DNA from: Acuticoccus sp051016205
Lineage (GTDB): Bacteria > Pseudomonadota > Alphaproteobacteria > Rhizobiales > Amorphaceae
NCBI GenBank assembly: GCA_051016205.1
Contig: CP136534.1
Location: 1,426,001-1,490,000 of the forward strand
Direction: 5' to 3'
Length of the DNA: 64,000 nucleotides
Made by a program: the position numbers and the translations under genes
In this document: piece by piece, positions 54,745 to 62,956 of the stretch
Layout: the number at the start of each line of letters is the position of its first letter
How positions within the stretch are numbered: the stretch's first letter is position 1
The notes under the pieces: model-generated
The model's database searches: none
Seen by the model: only the letters and a program-made list of their open reading frames with translations
Told to the model about the DNA's origin: nothing

Positions 54745-56145
54745 ATGTCTTTGCCATTCTCGAAGACCCTCGCCGCCGCGGGGTGCGCCGCTTTGATGAG
54801 CGTGCCGGCTTTCGCCGCCCCCGTGGACCTTGGCAATCTGACCCTTGCGCCAGAGGCCCAGTCCTTCACCCTCGACAACGGGCTTGAGGTGGTGGTCATC
54901 CCAGACCGCCGTGCCCCCATCGTCACGCACATGTTGTGGTATCGCGTGGGGTCTGCGGACGAGCCGCCAGGCAAATCCGGCATCGCCCACTACCTCGAGC
55001 ACTTGATGTTCAAGGGCACGCAGACGAACCCAGGCAACACCTTCTCAGCCACCGTCTCTCGGGTGGGCGGGCGAGAAAACGCTTTCACATCAAATGACTA
55101 TACGGGCTACTTCCAGCAGGTCGCCAAAGAGCACCTGGCGCAGATGATGGCTTTTGAGGCCGACAGGATGAAGAACCTCATCCTCACCGAAGAGGTCAGC
55201 GCGCCCGAACTCAATGTCGTCCTGGAGGAGCGTCGCTCGCGCGTCGACACCCAGCCCTCCGCAGAGCTGGGCGAAGCGCTGGACGCGGCCCTTTACGTCA
55301 ACCACCCCTATGGCGACCCCATCATCGGCTGGCCCGATGAGGTGAGCAGCCTGACAAGCGATGATGCGCTGGCCTTTTATGCGGACCACTACCGCCCCAG
55401 CAATGCCATCTTGGTGATTGCCGGCGATGTCTCCGTGGACGAGGTGCGGACCCTTGCCGCTGACACCTACGGCACCATCGAGGACACCGCGGGTCGGTCG
55501 GAGCGCAAGCGTCCTCAGCCCCAGCCTCTGCGTGCCGACCGCATTGTGGAGCTGCGCGACCCGCGCGTCCTTCAGCCCACCGTGCAGATCGCCTGGCTGG
55601 TGCCGAGCTATGCCAAAGCCGAGCCAGGCCACGCCGAAGCCCTCGACCTGTTGTCGGAAGTGCTTGGGGGGAGCAACACAAGCCGGCTCTACACAACGCT
55701 GGTGCGGGACGACAAGATCGCCACCACCGCAGGGGCCTGGTACCTGTCGAGCGCTGTGGACCACACCCGCTTTGTCACCTACGCCATCCCCCGCGACGGC
55801 ACCAGCCTCCAGGACCTTGAGGCCGAAATGCGCGGCCTGATTGCAGACATTGCCGAAAACGGCATCAGCGACGAGGAGCTGGCCCGCGCCAAGACGAACC
55901 TTCTCGCCTCGGTGATCTTCGCCCAGGACAGTCAGTCATCTCTGGCACGCATCTTCGGCACCGCCCTCACCACCGGTTCAACGGTGGAGGACGTGCAGAC
56001 CTGGCCCACGAAGATTGCCGCCGTCACCAAAGAGGACGTGCAGGCCGCCGCTGCCCGCTTCCTGGAAGGCAAGGCCAGCGTTATAGGCCGCCTGATGATG
56101 GCGAGCGATACCACCCAAGCCGACGCCGGCGTTGCGACGCGCTAG
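54745..56145 (+). CDS. secreted M16 zinc peptidase, catalytic partner
   Basis: A 466-residue periplasmic M16 peptidase. A signal peptide ends near VPAFAAP. The zinc motif HxxEH is HYLEH, with distal Glu in ELNVVLEERR. It forms a pair with the next gene, which has lost the motif, a known arrangement in which the two make a heterodimer and only one binds zinc. ATG 54745 is chosen because the signal peptide then starts normally; 54721 is an alternative. Confidence 0.92.
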   Translation: MSLPFSKTLAAAGCAALMSVPAFAAPVDLGNLTLAPEAQSFTLDNGLEVVVIPDRRAPIVTHMLWYRVGSADEPPGKSGIAHYLEHLMFKGTQTNPGNTFSATVSRVGGRENAFTSNDYTGYFQQVAKEHLAQMMAFEADRMKNLILTEEVSAPELNVVLEERRSRVDTQPSAELGEALDAALYVNHPYGDPIIGWPDEVSSLTSDDALAFYADHYRPSNAILVIAGDVSVDEVRTLAADTYGTIEDTAGRSERKRPQPQPLRADRIVELRDPRVLQPTVQIAWLVPSYAKAEPGHAEALDLLSEVLGGSNTSRLYTTLVRDDKIATTAGAWYLSSAVDHTRFVTYAIPRDGTSLQDLEAEMRGLIADIAENGISDEELARAKTNLLASVIFAQDSQSSLARIFGTALTTGSTVEDVQTWPTKIAAVTKEDVQAAAARFLEGKASVIGRLMMASDTTQADAGVATR

Positions 56146-56163
56146 TTCGGGCGTAGGGAGAAG

Positions 56164-57477
56164 ATGATGTTCAATGTACGCCAGTGTGCCATGCTCGTTG
56201 CAGGATTGGTCTTTGCAGCGGCCGGGAGCGCGCACGCCATCGAGATCGAAGAAGTCACAAGCCCCGGCGGCATCACCGCATGGCTCGTTTCAGACAACAC
56301 CGTGCCTGTGGTCGCCGTCGACGTGGCGTTCGCCAACGCAGGCGCTTCCCAAGACCCTGCGCAGAAAGCCGGCCGCGCCAACCTCATGGCCGCGCTCCTT
56401 GATGAAGGGGCTGGCGAGATGGACTCGGTCGCCTTCCAGACCGAGCTACAGGACAAGGCCGTGCGCCTGTCCTTCACCGCCACCCGCGACCACCTTTATG
56501 GGGACCTTCGCACCCTTTCCACCAGCGTCGAGGACGGTTTCGCGCTGATGCGCCTTGCGCTGATGGAGCCGCGCTTCGACGAGGCGTCCATTGAGCGTTT
56601 GCGTGCGCAGATCGTCTCGCGCCTGCGCCGCGACATGCAGGACCCCAACGCCGTCGTTGCGCGGCTGTGGTCGCGCACGGCCTTCCCAGGTCACCCTTAC
56701 GCCACCCCCAGCAACGGCACGGTGGACAGCGTTGGCGGGCTCACCCGTGAGGATCTGGTCGCAGCCCACAGGGACGGGATCGGCAGGGACAACCTGTTCA
56801 TCTCCGTCGTCGGTGATATTGACGCCGAAACTCTTGGCCGCCTTCTGGACAAGACCTTTGCGGACCTGCCCGAGACCGCGGGCCTCACCGATGTGGCGTC
56901 CGTCATCCCACGCACAGGGCTGAAAGTGTCCGACACGCTGCCCTCGCCCCAGACCGCCATCCGCTTCGGCGCACCGGGGTTGGAGCGTGAGGACCCCGAT
57001 TTCATCCCCGCCTTCGTCATGAACCACATTCTAGGTGGCGGTGCATTCTCCTCCTGGCTGTTTGAGGAGGTGCGCGAGAAGCGGGGGCTCGCCTACTCGG
57101 TGTACTCCTATATTGCCCCTTACGAGCACACGTCTCTGTTCGGCGGCGGCACGGCCACCCGCAACGACCAGGTGGACGAGGCGCTGGAGGTGATCCGTGC
57201 CCAGTTCGTCCGCATGGCAAACGAAGGCCCGACGGAGGAAGAGCTTGCCGACGCAAAAGCCTTCCTGACAGGTTCCTATGCGCTTCGTTTCGGGTCTTCC
57301 AGCTCCATCGCCCGGCAGCTCCTGTTCATCCAGATCGAGGACTTGGGGATCGATTACGTCGACCGTCGCAACAGCCTGATCGAGGCGGTGACGCTTGAGG
57401 ACGTGCGGCGCGCTGCCAAGCGCATCTTCTCCGACGGTGAGCCTACCATCGCCATTGTGGGCGCTGCCGCCGGCTGA
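56164..57477 (+). CDS. secreted M16 peptidase-like protein, non-catalytic partner
   Basis: A 437-residue M16-fold protein with a signal peptide (cleavage near AGSAHA). At the place of HxxEH it reads NLMAALLDEGAG, so zinc binding is lost. The substrate-gripping Arg/Tyr segment EVREKRGLAYSVYSY is kept. It starts 18 nt after the catalytic partner with a gggag site. Likely a heterodimer subunit that clamps the substrate. Confidence 0.92.
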   Translation: MMFNVRQCAMLVAGLVFAAAGSAHAIEIEEVTSPGGITAWLVSDNTVPVVAVDVAFANAGASQDPAQKAGRANLMAALLDEGAGEMDSVAFQTELQDKAVRLSFTATRDHLYGDLRTLSTSVEDGFALMRLALMEPRFDEASIERLRAQIVSRLRRDMQDPNAVVARLWSRTAFPGHPYATPSNGTVDSVGGLTREDLVAAHRDGIGRDNLFISVVGDIDAETLGRLLDKTFADLPETAGLTDVASVIPRTGLKVSDTLPSPQTAIRFGAPGLEREDPDFIPAFVMNHILGGGAFSSWLFEEVREKRGLAYSVYSYIAPYEHTSLFGGGTATRNDQVDEALEVIRAQFVRMANEGPTEEELADAKAFLTGSYALRFGSSSSIARQLLFIQIEDLGIDYVDRRNSLIEAVTLEDVRRAAKRIFSDGEPTIAIVGAAAG

Positions 57478-57528
57478 TTTCGGCCGCCCACCCCTGTGGG
57501 CCGAGGCGCATGACGTCTCGACACCCTT

Positions 57529-57561
57529 CCGCTGTTCAATGTATTGCCCATTGAACAGCGG
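57529..57561. repeat. perfect 12-bp inverted repeat before DUF465-purE-purK
   Basis: ccgctgttcaat (57529-57540) and attgaacagcgg (57550-57561) around a 9-nt loop, ending 9 nt before the DUF465 start. No T-tract follows, so an operator or an RNA hairpin shielding the start codon is more likely than a terminator. A second hairpin, gccca/tgggc, lies at 57486-57501. Confidence 0.55.
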
Positions 57562-57570
57562 ATCTTGCGC

Positions 57571-57771
57571 ATGAACGACGACCAATCGCTGACAGACCGT
57601 CTGGTGCAGCTGCGCCAGCAGCATCGCGACCTCGATGCCGCCATCGAGGCGCTCGAAGGCGCAGGCTCCACGGACCTGTTGCAGGTCAAGCGGCTGAAGA
57701 AGCAGAAACTGAAATTGAAAGACGACATCCGCGCCCTGTCCGCACAGGTCATCCCGGACATCACCGCATGA
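57571..57771 (+). CDS. DUF465 (YdcH-like) small protein
   Basis: A 66-residue, highly charged helical protein of the YdcH family, with LTDRLVQLRQQHRDLDAAI and VKRLKKQKLKLKDDI predicted to form a helical hairpin. No reaction is known. Its ATGA end overlaps the purE start by 4 nt. ATG 57571 is preferred; a TTG at 57544 sits inside the inverted repeat. Confidence 0.85.
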   Translation: MNDDQSLTDRLVQLRQQHRDLDAAIEALEGAGSTDLLQVKRLKKQKLKLKDDIRALSAQVIPDITA

Positions 57772-58265
57772 GTGACAAGACCCCGCCGGTGGCGGTCATC
57801 ATGGGCAGCCAGTCCGACTGGGAGACCATGCGCTATGCCACCGAAACGCTGGCGGCCCTGGAGATTGGTCACGACAGCCTCATCGTTTCCGCCCACCGCA
57901 CACCTGAACGCCTCTACGCCTTTGCCAAAAGCGCGGCGGACGAGGGCGTAAAGGTGGTGATCGCAGGGGCAGGCGGTGCTGCCCATCTTCCAGGCATGGT
58001 CGCCTCCCTCACCACGCTGCCCGTCTTCGGTGTTCCTGTGGAAAGCCGCACCCTGTCGGGGTGGGACAGCTTGTTGTCCATCGTCCAAATGCCCGCGGGC
58101 GTTCCTGTGGGAACCCTTGCCATCGGCAGGGCAGGGGCGGTGAACGCAGCCCTCCTTGCCGCTTCCGTCCTTGCCCTCAGCGACGCCGTATTGGCAGAGC
58201 GCCTTGCCGCATGGCGCGCTGCGCGCACCGAAGCGGTGGACGCGCGGCCCAAGGACACTGCGTGA
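57768..58265 (+). CDS. purE: N5-carboxyaminoimidazole ribonucleotide mutase
   Basis: A 165-residue class I PurE of purine synthesis that moves the carboxyl group of N5-CAIR to make CAIR. Motifs: MGSQSDWETM, SAHRTPERL and GAGGAAHLPGM. Overlaps DUF465 and purK by 4 nt each; works on the product of PurK. Confidence 0.97.
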   Translation: MSDKTPPVAVIMGSQSDWETMRYATETLAALEIGHDSLIVSAHRTPERLYAFAKSAADEGVKVVIAGAGGAAHLPGMVASLTTLPVFGVPVESRTLSGWDSLLSIVQMPAGVPVGTLAIGRAGAVNAALLAASVLALSDAVLAERLAAWRAARTEAVDARPKDTA

Positions 58266-59347
58266 TCCTCTCTCCTGGCGACACCATCGGTATGCTCGGC
58301 GGCGGCCAGCTCGGCAGGATGATGGCCCTTGCCGCCGCTCGTCTCGGCCTCAAGGTCCACATCTTCGCACCGCCAGGCGACACGCCCGCCGCAGATGTCG
58401 CCGCAGCCCACACCAGCGCCGCCTATGACGATGGCGAGGCCCTCGCCGCCTTCGTATCGGCCGTGGATGTGGTCACCTACGAGTTCGAAAACGTCCCCGT
58501 CGCCCCATTGCGCCCTCACGCGACGAAGGTGCACCCGTCCATCGCGGCGCTGGAAGCTGCCCAGGACAGGCTGACCGAGAAGGCGTTTTTGGCGAGAAGC
58601 GGCCTTCCCGTGGTCCGCCATGCGCCCGTGGAGAGCGCCGCCGACCTTGCCGACGCGACGCGCCATGTGGGTCTCCCCGCCATCTTGAAGACGCGCCGAT
58701 TTGGCTACGACGGCAAAGGCCAGGTGCGCCTTGAGCCCGGTAGCGACCTTCCCGCCGCCTTTGCCGCCATCGGCGAAGCGCCTGCCCTATTGGAGGCTGC
58801 GATCCCGCTGGCCGGCGAGACCTCTACCATCTTGGTCCGTGGCGCCGATGGGAGAAGCCTTGCCTACGACCACCCTTTGAACGCCCACAGCGAAGGGATC
58901 CTGCGTCGCTCCACTCTTCCGGGCCCTTTGAACGCCGCGCAGGAGGGGGAGGCGCGCGGGCTTACCGCGGCGCTTGCCGAAGCGCTCTCCTACGTGGGCG
59001 TGTTGACGGTGGAGTGGTTCATCGACACCGACGGGCAGTTGATTGCCAACGAAATGGCCCCGCGCGTCCACAACACCGGCCACTGGACCGAGGACGGCGC
59101 CGTCACCAGCCAGTTTGAAAACCACGTGCGTGCGATCGCGGGCTGGCCCCTGGGGCCTGTGGACCGCAAAGGTGCCATCGAAATGCACAATCTCATCGGC
59201 AATGATGTAGACGCGTGGCGCGAACACCTTCACAATGTAAATGCGCGGCTCCACCTTTATGGGAAGGCTGCTGCACGCCCCGGCCGGAAGATGGGGCATG
59301 TCAACTTCATGCCGCCCCCGGTGGACAATCGGGGCGAGGGCTGTTAG
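58262..59347 (+). CDS. purK: N5-carboxyaminoimidazole ribonucleotide synthase
   Basis: A 361-residue ATP-grasp enzyme that carboxylates AIR with ATP and bicarbonate. GMLGGGQLGRMMALAAARLG opens the protein, followed by KTRRFGYDGKGQ (ATP binding) and the active site NEMAPRVHNTGHWT. GTG start overlaps purE. A terminator lies about 55 nt after the stop. Confidence 0.97.
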   Translation: MILSPGDTIGMLGGGQLGRMMALAAARLGLKVHIFAPPGDTPAADVAAAHTSAAYDDGEALAAFVSAVDVVTYEFENVPVAPLRPHATKVHPSIAALEAAQDRLTEKAFLARSGLPVVRHAPVESAADLADATRHVGLPAILKTRRFGYDGKGQVRLEPGSDLPAAFAAIGEAPALLEAAIPLAGETSTILVRGADGRSLAYDHPLNAHSEGILRRSTLPGPLNAAQEGEARGLTAALAEALSYVGVLTVEWFIDTDGQLIANEMAPRVHNTGHWTEDGAVTSQFENHVRAIAGWPLGPVDRKGAIEMHNLIGNDVDAWREHLHNVNARLHLYGKAAARPGRKMGHVNFMPPPVDNRGEGC

Positions 59348-59400
59348 CGAGCCCTTTGCGGGCGTGTGGCGTTGACGCGGCTCGACACCATATCGTAGCG

Positions 59401-59437
59401 ACGCGCCCAACCACCCGGCGGTGGGTCGGGCGTTTTT
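59401..59437 (+). terminator. rho-independent terminator after purK
   Basis: An imperfect GC-rich stem, acgcgcccaaccaccc with gtgggtcgggcgt, short loop, then ttttt. Ends the DUF465-purE-purK unit. Confidence 0.8.
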
Positions 59438-59501
59438 CATCATGCGACACGGCAGGACGGTGCAGCCGCAATGCATCGTGCAATGGAAGGATACCGGCTA
59501 A

Positions 59502-59726
59502 GTGCAAGTTCTCGTTCGGGACAACAATGTCGACCAGGCGCTGAAGGCGCTGAAAAAGAAGATGCAGCGCGAAGGCATCTTCCGCGAAATGAAAATGCGC
59601 AACCACTACGAAAAGCCGTCCGAAAGGAAGGCGCGCGAAAAGGCAGAAGCCGTCCGCCGCGCCCGTAAGCTGGCCCGTAAGCGCGCCCAGCGCGAAGGCT
59701 TGATCCCCGGCAAAAAGCGCACTTAA
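59502..59726 (+). CDS. rpsU: 30S ribosomal protein S21
   Basis: A 74-residue basic ribosomal protein of the 30S platform. It opens MQVLVRDNNVDQALKALKKK and ends in an Arg/Lys-rich tail GLIPGKKRT. GTG start at 59502 with aagga upstream. Its position after purEK is common in alphaproteobacteria. Confidence 0.96.
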   Translation: MQVLVRDNNVDQALKALKKKMQREGIFREMKMRNHYEKPSERKAREKAEAVRRARKLARKRAQREGLIPGKKRT

Positions 59727-59938
59727 ACCGCCGCTTTCGTCTAAACCGCCGTTTCGGTCGCCGGACTGCCTCGACACATCTGGTGCGGGGTGGCAAGGGT
59801 TTTGTGCCGATGACGGTGGTTCGCCTATTTTGGTAGCGTCGCTTATTGTGGCGAGAAGGGCATCGCTCGAAACTGAAAAACGAGCATAGTATGATGATGC
59901 CGATTCGCTGCCGTCGGCCATGGGTTTCGGAGCGCGTG

Positions 59939-60802
59939 ATGATGATACTTAAGGCGGACCTTTCGCGCCGATTGAGCTTCATTGCACCGGCCCTTATGGT
60001 GGCCGTGCTCTTGGGCGGCTGCGTGGTGGATCAGGTGGCCACAGGACCAGGGCGCATCATCAGCCCCGAGTCAGGCTCCCCTACCAACATTGCCTCCCTC
60101 ACCGAAGTGGTGAACGCCAACCCTAACGATGCCAGCGCCTACAACATGCGCGGCACCGCCTATGGGCGCGCGGGCAAGCACAAGCAAGCGCTGGACGACT
60201 TCAACCAAGCCATCACCATCAACCCGTCCTACTATCAGGCCTACGCCAACCGCGCCCTCGTCCACCGCCGGATGGACAATCTGGACGGCGCGCTGTCTGA
60301 CTATTCCTCCGCCATCCGCATCAATCCCACCTACGAGACCGCCCTCGTGGGGCGCGGCAACCTCTACCGCCAAAAGGGTGAGCGTGAGCGTGCGCTGACG
60401 GACTTCAACGCTGCCATCAGCGCCAACTCGGGCGACCCGCGCGCCTACCACAACAGGGCGCTGATCTACCAATCCCAGAGCCTGCACTCCTTCGCCGTGG
60501 AAGACTTCGGGATTGCCATCGGGCTCGACCCGAACGCCCCCGAACCCTACAATGGCCGCGGCGTCAGCTACCTTGCCACGGGCGACGTGGATTCAGCTCT
60601 GGATGACTTCAACCAGGCCCTTGCCCTCGACCGCGACTACGCCGACGCCTGGGCCAATCGCGGCCTTGCCCTTGAAACCAAGGGCGACAAGACGAAAGCA
60701 AGGGCCGCCTACAACAGGGCCATGCAGATCAGTCCGGGCTACCAGCCTGCCAAGGAAGGCATCGCGCGCATTGATGCGGGAAAGCCGCCGCTGCGTACGT
60801 AG
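59939..60802 (+). CDS. TPR-repeat lipoprotein
   Basis: A 287-residue protein with a lipobox LLGGC near residue 28 and about six tetratricopeptide repeats (first: ASAYNMRGTAYGRAGKHKQALDD; later copies end AITINPSY and AIRINPTY). The repeats make a protein-binding surface on the periplasmic side. The ATG at 59939 has ggag close by and gives a short lysine-containing N-region; a longer frame begins at 59846. Resembles NlpI-type proteins, but that role is inferred. Confidence 0.88.
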   Translation: MMILKADLSRRLSFIAPALMVAVLLGGCVVDQVATGPGRIISPESGSPTNIASLTEVVNANPNDASAYNMRGTAYGRAGKHKQALDDFNQAITINPSYYQAYANRALVHRRMDNLDGALSDYSSAIRINPTYETALVGRGNLYRQKGERERALTDFNAAISANSGDPRAYHNRALIYQSQSLHSFAVEDFGIAIGLDPNAPEPYNGRGVSYLATGDVDSALDDFNQALALDRDYADAWANRGLALETKGDKTKARAAYNRAMQISPGYQPAKEGIARIDAGKPPLRT

Positions 60803-60995
60803 CGCCTTGCAAGCTCCTTGCTGGCGGCCCCGGCTGTAAGAAGCCGTGCTAAGCCTTCCTGCCGACGCTCCGCGGGTGCGCGTCTTTGGTCGGCTCCGAA
60901 GGAGCGTCAGGCTGCCATCTCTCCAAAGGAACTGGATGGGGGACTCTTGGCTGTGGATGGGTCCACATGCCGGGTCAGCGTTTTGGAAATTATCC

Positions 60996-61928
60996 TTAGA
61001 GCTTAGCTTCGACAGCGTCCCAGAACATGGCGGCGACGTTGGGACCGCCCAGCTTTTCCACGGCCCTGATGCCCGTCGGAGAGGTCACGTTGATCTCCGT
61101 CAGCATGCCGTCGATCACGTCAAGGCCTGAGAAGGTGAGGCCCAGCTCCTTCAAACGCGGGCCGACGCGGGCGCAGATGTCGCGCTCGCGCTCGGTCAGG
61201 TCCGTGGCGCTGGCGGCGCCGCCTCTCACCATGTTGGAGCGAATCTCGCCGGCTGCAGGGACGCGGTTCACAGCGCCTGCAAATTCACCGTCGATCAGGA
61301 TGATGCGCTTGTCGCCGTCCATCACCCGCGGCAGGAACTGCTGCACCACGAAGGGTTCGCCAGGAAAGCTCGTCTCGAAAAGGTCCAGGAGCGAGCCGCG
61401 GTTGGGGTCCTCTGCCGACAGCTTAAACACCGCCGCACCGCCATTGCCGTAAAGGGGTTTGACGACAATGTCGCCGAACTCCTTGTGGAACTCCAAGATC
61501 GCCTTGCGCTCGCGCGAGATCAGCGTTGCCGGCATAAGATCGGCGAACTCCACCACGAACAGTTTTTCGGGCGCATTGCGCACGCCATGCGGGTCGTTCA
61601 CCACCAGTGCGCCTGACCGCTCCAGTATGTGGGTGGACGTGACGTAAGCCATGTCGAAGGGTGGGTCTTGGCGCAACAGCACCACGTCCATCTCGCTAAG
61701 GTCGGTGTGGGTGGGCTCGCCCAGCGTGGCGTGGTTGCCCACCTCGTCGCGCACATTCAAAGGCTCGATGTGGGCCGAGACGCGTCCGTCGCGCATGGTC
61801 AGCCTGTCGGGCGTCGTGTGGAACAGGGTGTGACCGCGGCGGGCCGCCTCCAACAAGAGGGCGAAGGTGGAATCGCCGGCAATGTTGATCCGCCCGATGG
61901 GATCCATCTGCACCAAAACGCTTGCCAT
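60996..61928 (-). CDS. gshB: glutathione synthetase
   Basis: A 310-residue ATP-grasp ligase that joins gamma-glutamylcysteine and glycine. QMDPIGRINIAGDSTFALLLEA at the start, KPLYGNGGAAVFKL (ATP loop), RIILIDGEFAGAVNRVP, and the metal site EINVTSPTGIR are all intact. It stands alone on the - strand, near the end of a short gap (60803-60995) that shows nothing. Confidence 0.96.
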   Translation of the reverse strand: MASVLVQMDPIGRINIAGDSTFALLLEAARRGHTLFHTTPDRLTMRDGRVSAHIEPLNVRDEVGNHATLGEPTHTDLSEMDVVLLRQDPPFDMAYVTSTHILERSGALVVNDPHGVRNAPEKLFVVEFADLMPATLISRERKAILEFHKEFGDIVVKPLYGNGGAAVFKLSAEDPNRGSLLDLFETSFPGEPFVVQQFLPRVMDGDKRIILIDGEFAGAVNRVPAAGEIRSNMVRGGAASATDLTERERDICARVGPRLKELGLTFSGLDVIDGMLTEINVTSPTGIRAVEKLGGPNVAAMFWDAVEAKL

Positions 61929-62016
61929 TGCCGGCCCCCTTTGCCGCGGCCGCGTGTGGCCCGGCCCTTTACGTGTCGGCCAGTGTCATGGCGTCGGCTC
62001 AGCGCGAAGGCAAGCG

Positions 62017-62940
62017 TCAACCGGCCTCGTCGTTGCGCATGGCGAGAATACGCTTGTAAAGATCGCGCCTTGGAAGACCTGTCGCCTTGGCGACCTCGGC
62101 CGCAGCATCCGCCGCGCTCTGACCCTCCTGGGCGGCGGCCAGAAGCGCGTCCACCTCGCCGGCGTCAGGCGCGGCCGCCTCGCCAGGCGGGCCCACGAGA
62201 ATGACGATCTCCCCCTTCGTGGGTTCACGGGCGAATCGGTCGGCAAGGACATCGAGTGTGTCCCGCTCCACAGTCTCGAAGCGCTTGGTGAGTTCGCGCG
62301 CCACCGCCGCCTCGCGAGGGCCGAGCACGTCTTCAAGGCTCTTGAGGGTTGCCGCCACCCTGTGTGGGGCTTCAAACAGGACGAGCGTTGCGGGGATCAT
62401 CGCAAGCTCTGAAATGCGTTTGTCGCGGGCGGCGGACTTGCTGGGCAAGAACCCTGCAAAATGAAAACGGTCTGTGGGAAGGCCGCTCACCGAAAGGGCG
62501 GCGATGGGGGCCGATGCTCCCGGCACCACACGCACGGCGTGACCGTTGGCCCAGGCTTCCGACACAAGCCGGTAGCCTGGGTCCGACACCAAGGGCGTGC
62601 CGGCATCGCTCACCAAGGCGACCGACTGACCCTCTTCAAGGGCTGCAAGGAGTTTGGGTCTTTGGGCCGCGCCCCCATGTTCGTCATATCGCACCAGATG
62701 GGTGGTGATGGCATAGTGGGACAGGAAGCGGCCCGTATGGCGCGTGTCCTCCGCTGCCACCATGTCCACCGCAGCAAGGGTGGCAAGGGCGCGCAAGGTG
62801 ATGTCGGCGCGGTTGCCGATGGGCGTTGCAACGACGTAAAGGCCTGCCGGCACACTGGGCGCGGTCATGGGATGGCCGTCGATCATGTAGGCGCGCTCAG
62901 GCAGCGATGCGTCCTCCGACTTGCAGGGATGGCGTTCCAT
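62017..62940 (-). CDS. rsmI: 16S rRNA 2'-O-ribose C1402 methyltransferase
   Basis: A 307-residue tetrapyrrole-methylase-fold enzyme that methylates C1402 of 16S rRNA. GLYVVATPIGNRADITLRAL, AEDTRHTGRFL, SDAGTPLVSDPGYRLV and FEAPHR are family motifs. The ATG at 62940 is used; Met19 or Met25 may be the true start, since the family usually starts just before LYVVATPIGN. Divergent from the LppC-like gene with only 16 bp between, a pairing seen in many proteobacteria. Confidence 0.95.
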   Translation of the reverse strand: MERHPCKSEDASLPERAYMIDGHPMTAPSVPAGLYVVATPIGNRADITLRALATLAAVDMVAAEDTRHTGRFLSHYAITTHLVRYDEHGGAAQRPKLLAALEEGQSVALVSDAGTPLVSDPGYRLVSEAWANGHAVRVVPGASAPIAALSVSGLPTDRFHFAGFLPSKSAARDKRISELAMIPATLVLFEAPHRVAATLKSLEDVLGPREAAVARELTKRFETVERDTLDVLADRFAREPTKGEIVILVGPPGEAAAPDAGEVDALLAAAQEGQSAADAAAEVAKATGLPRRDLYKRILAMRNDEAG

Positions 62941-62956
62941 GGTAGAGGATCGCGCT

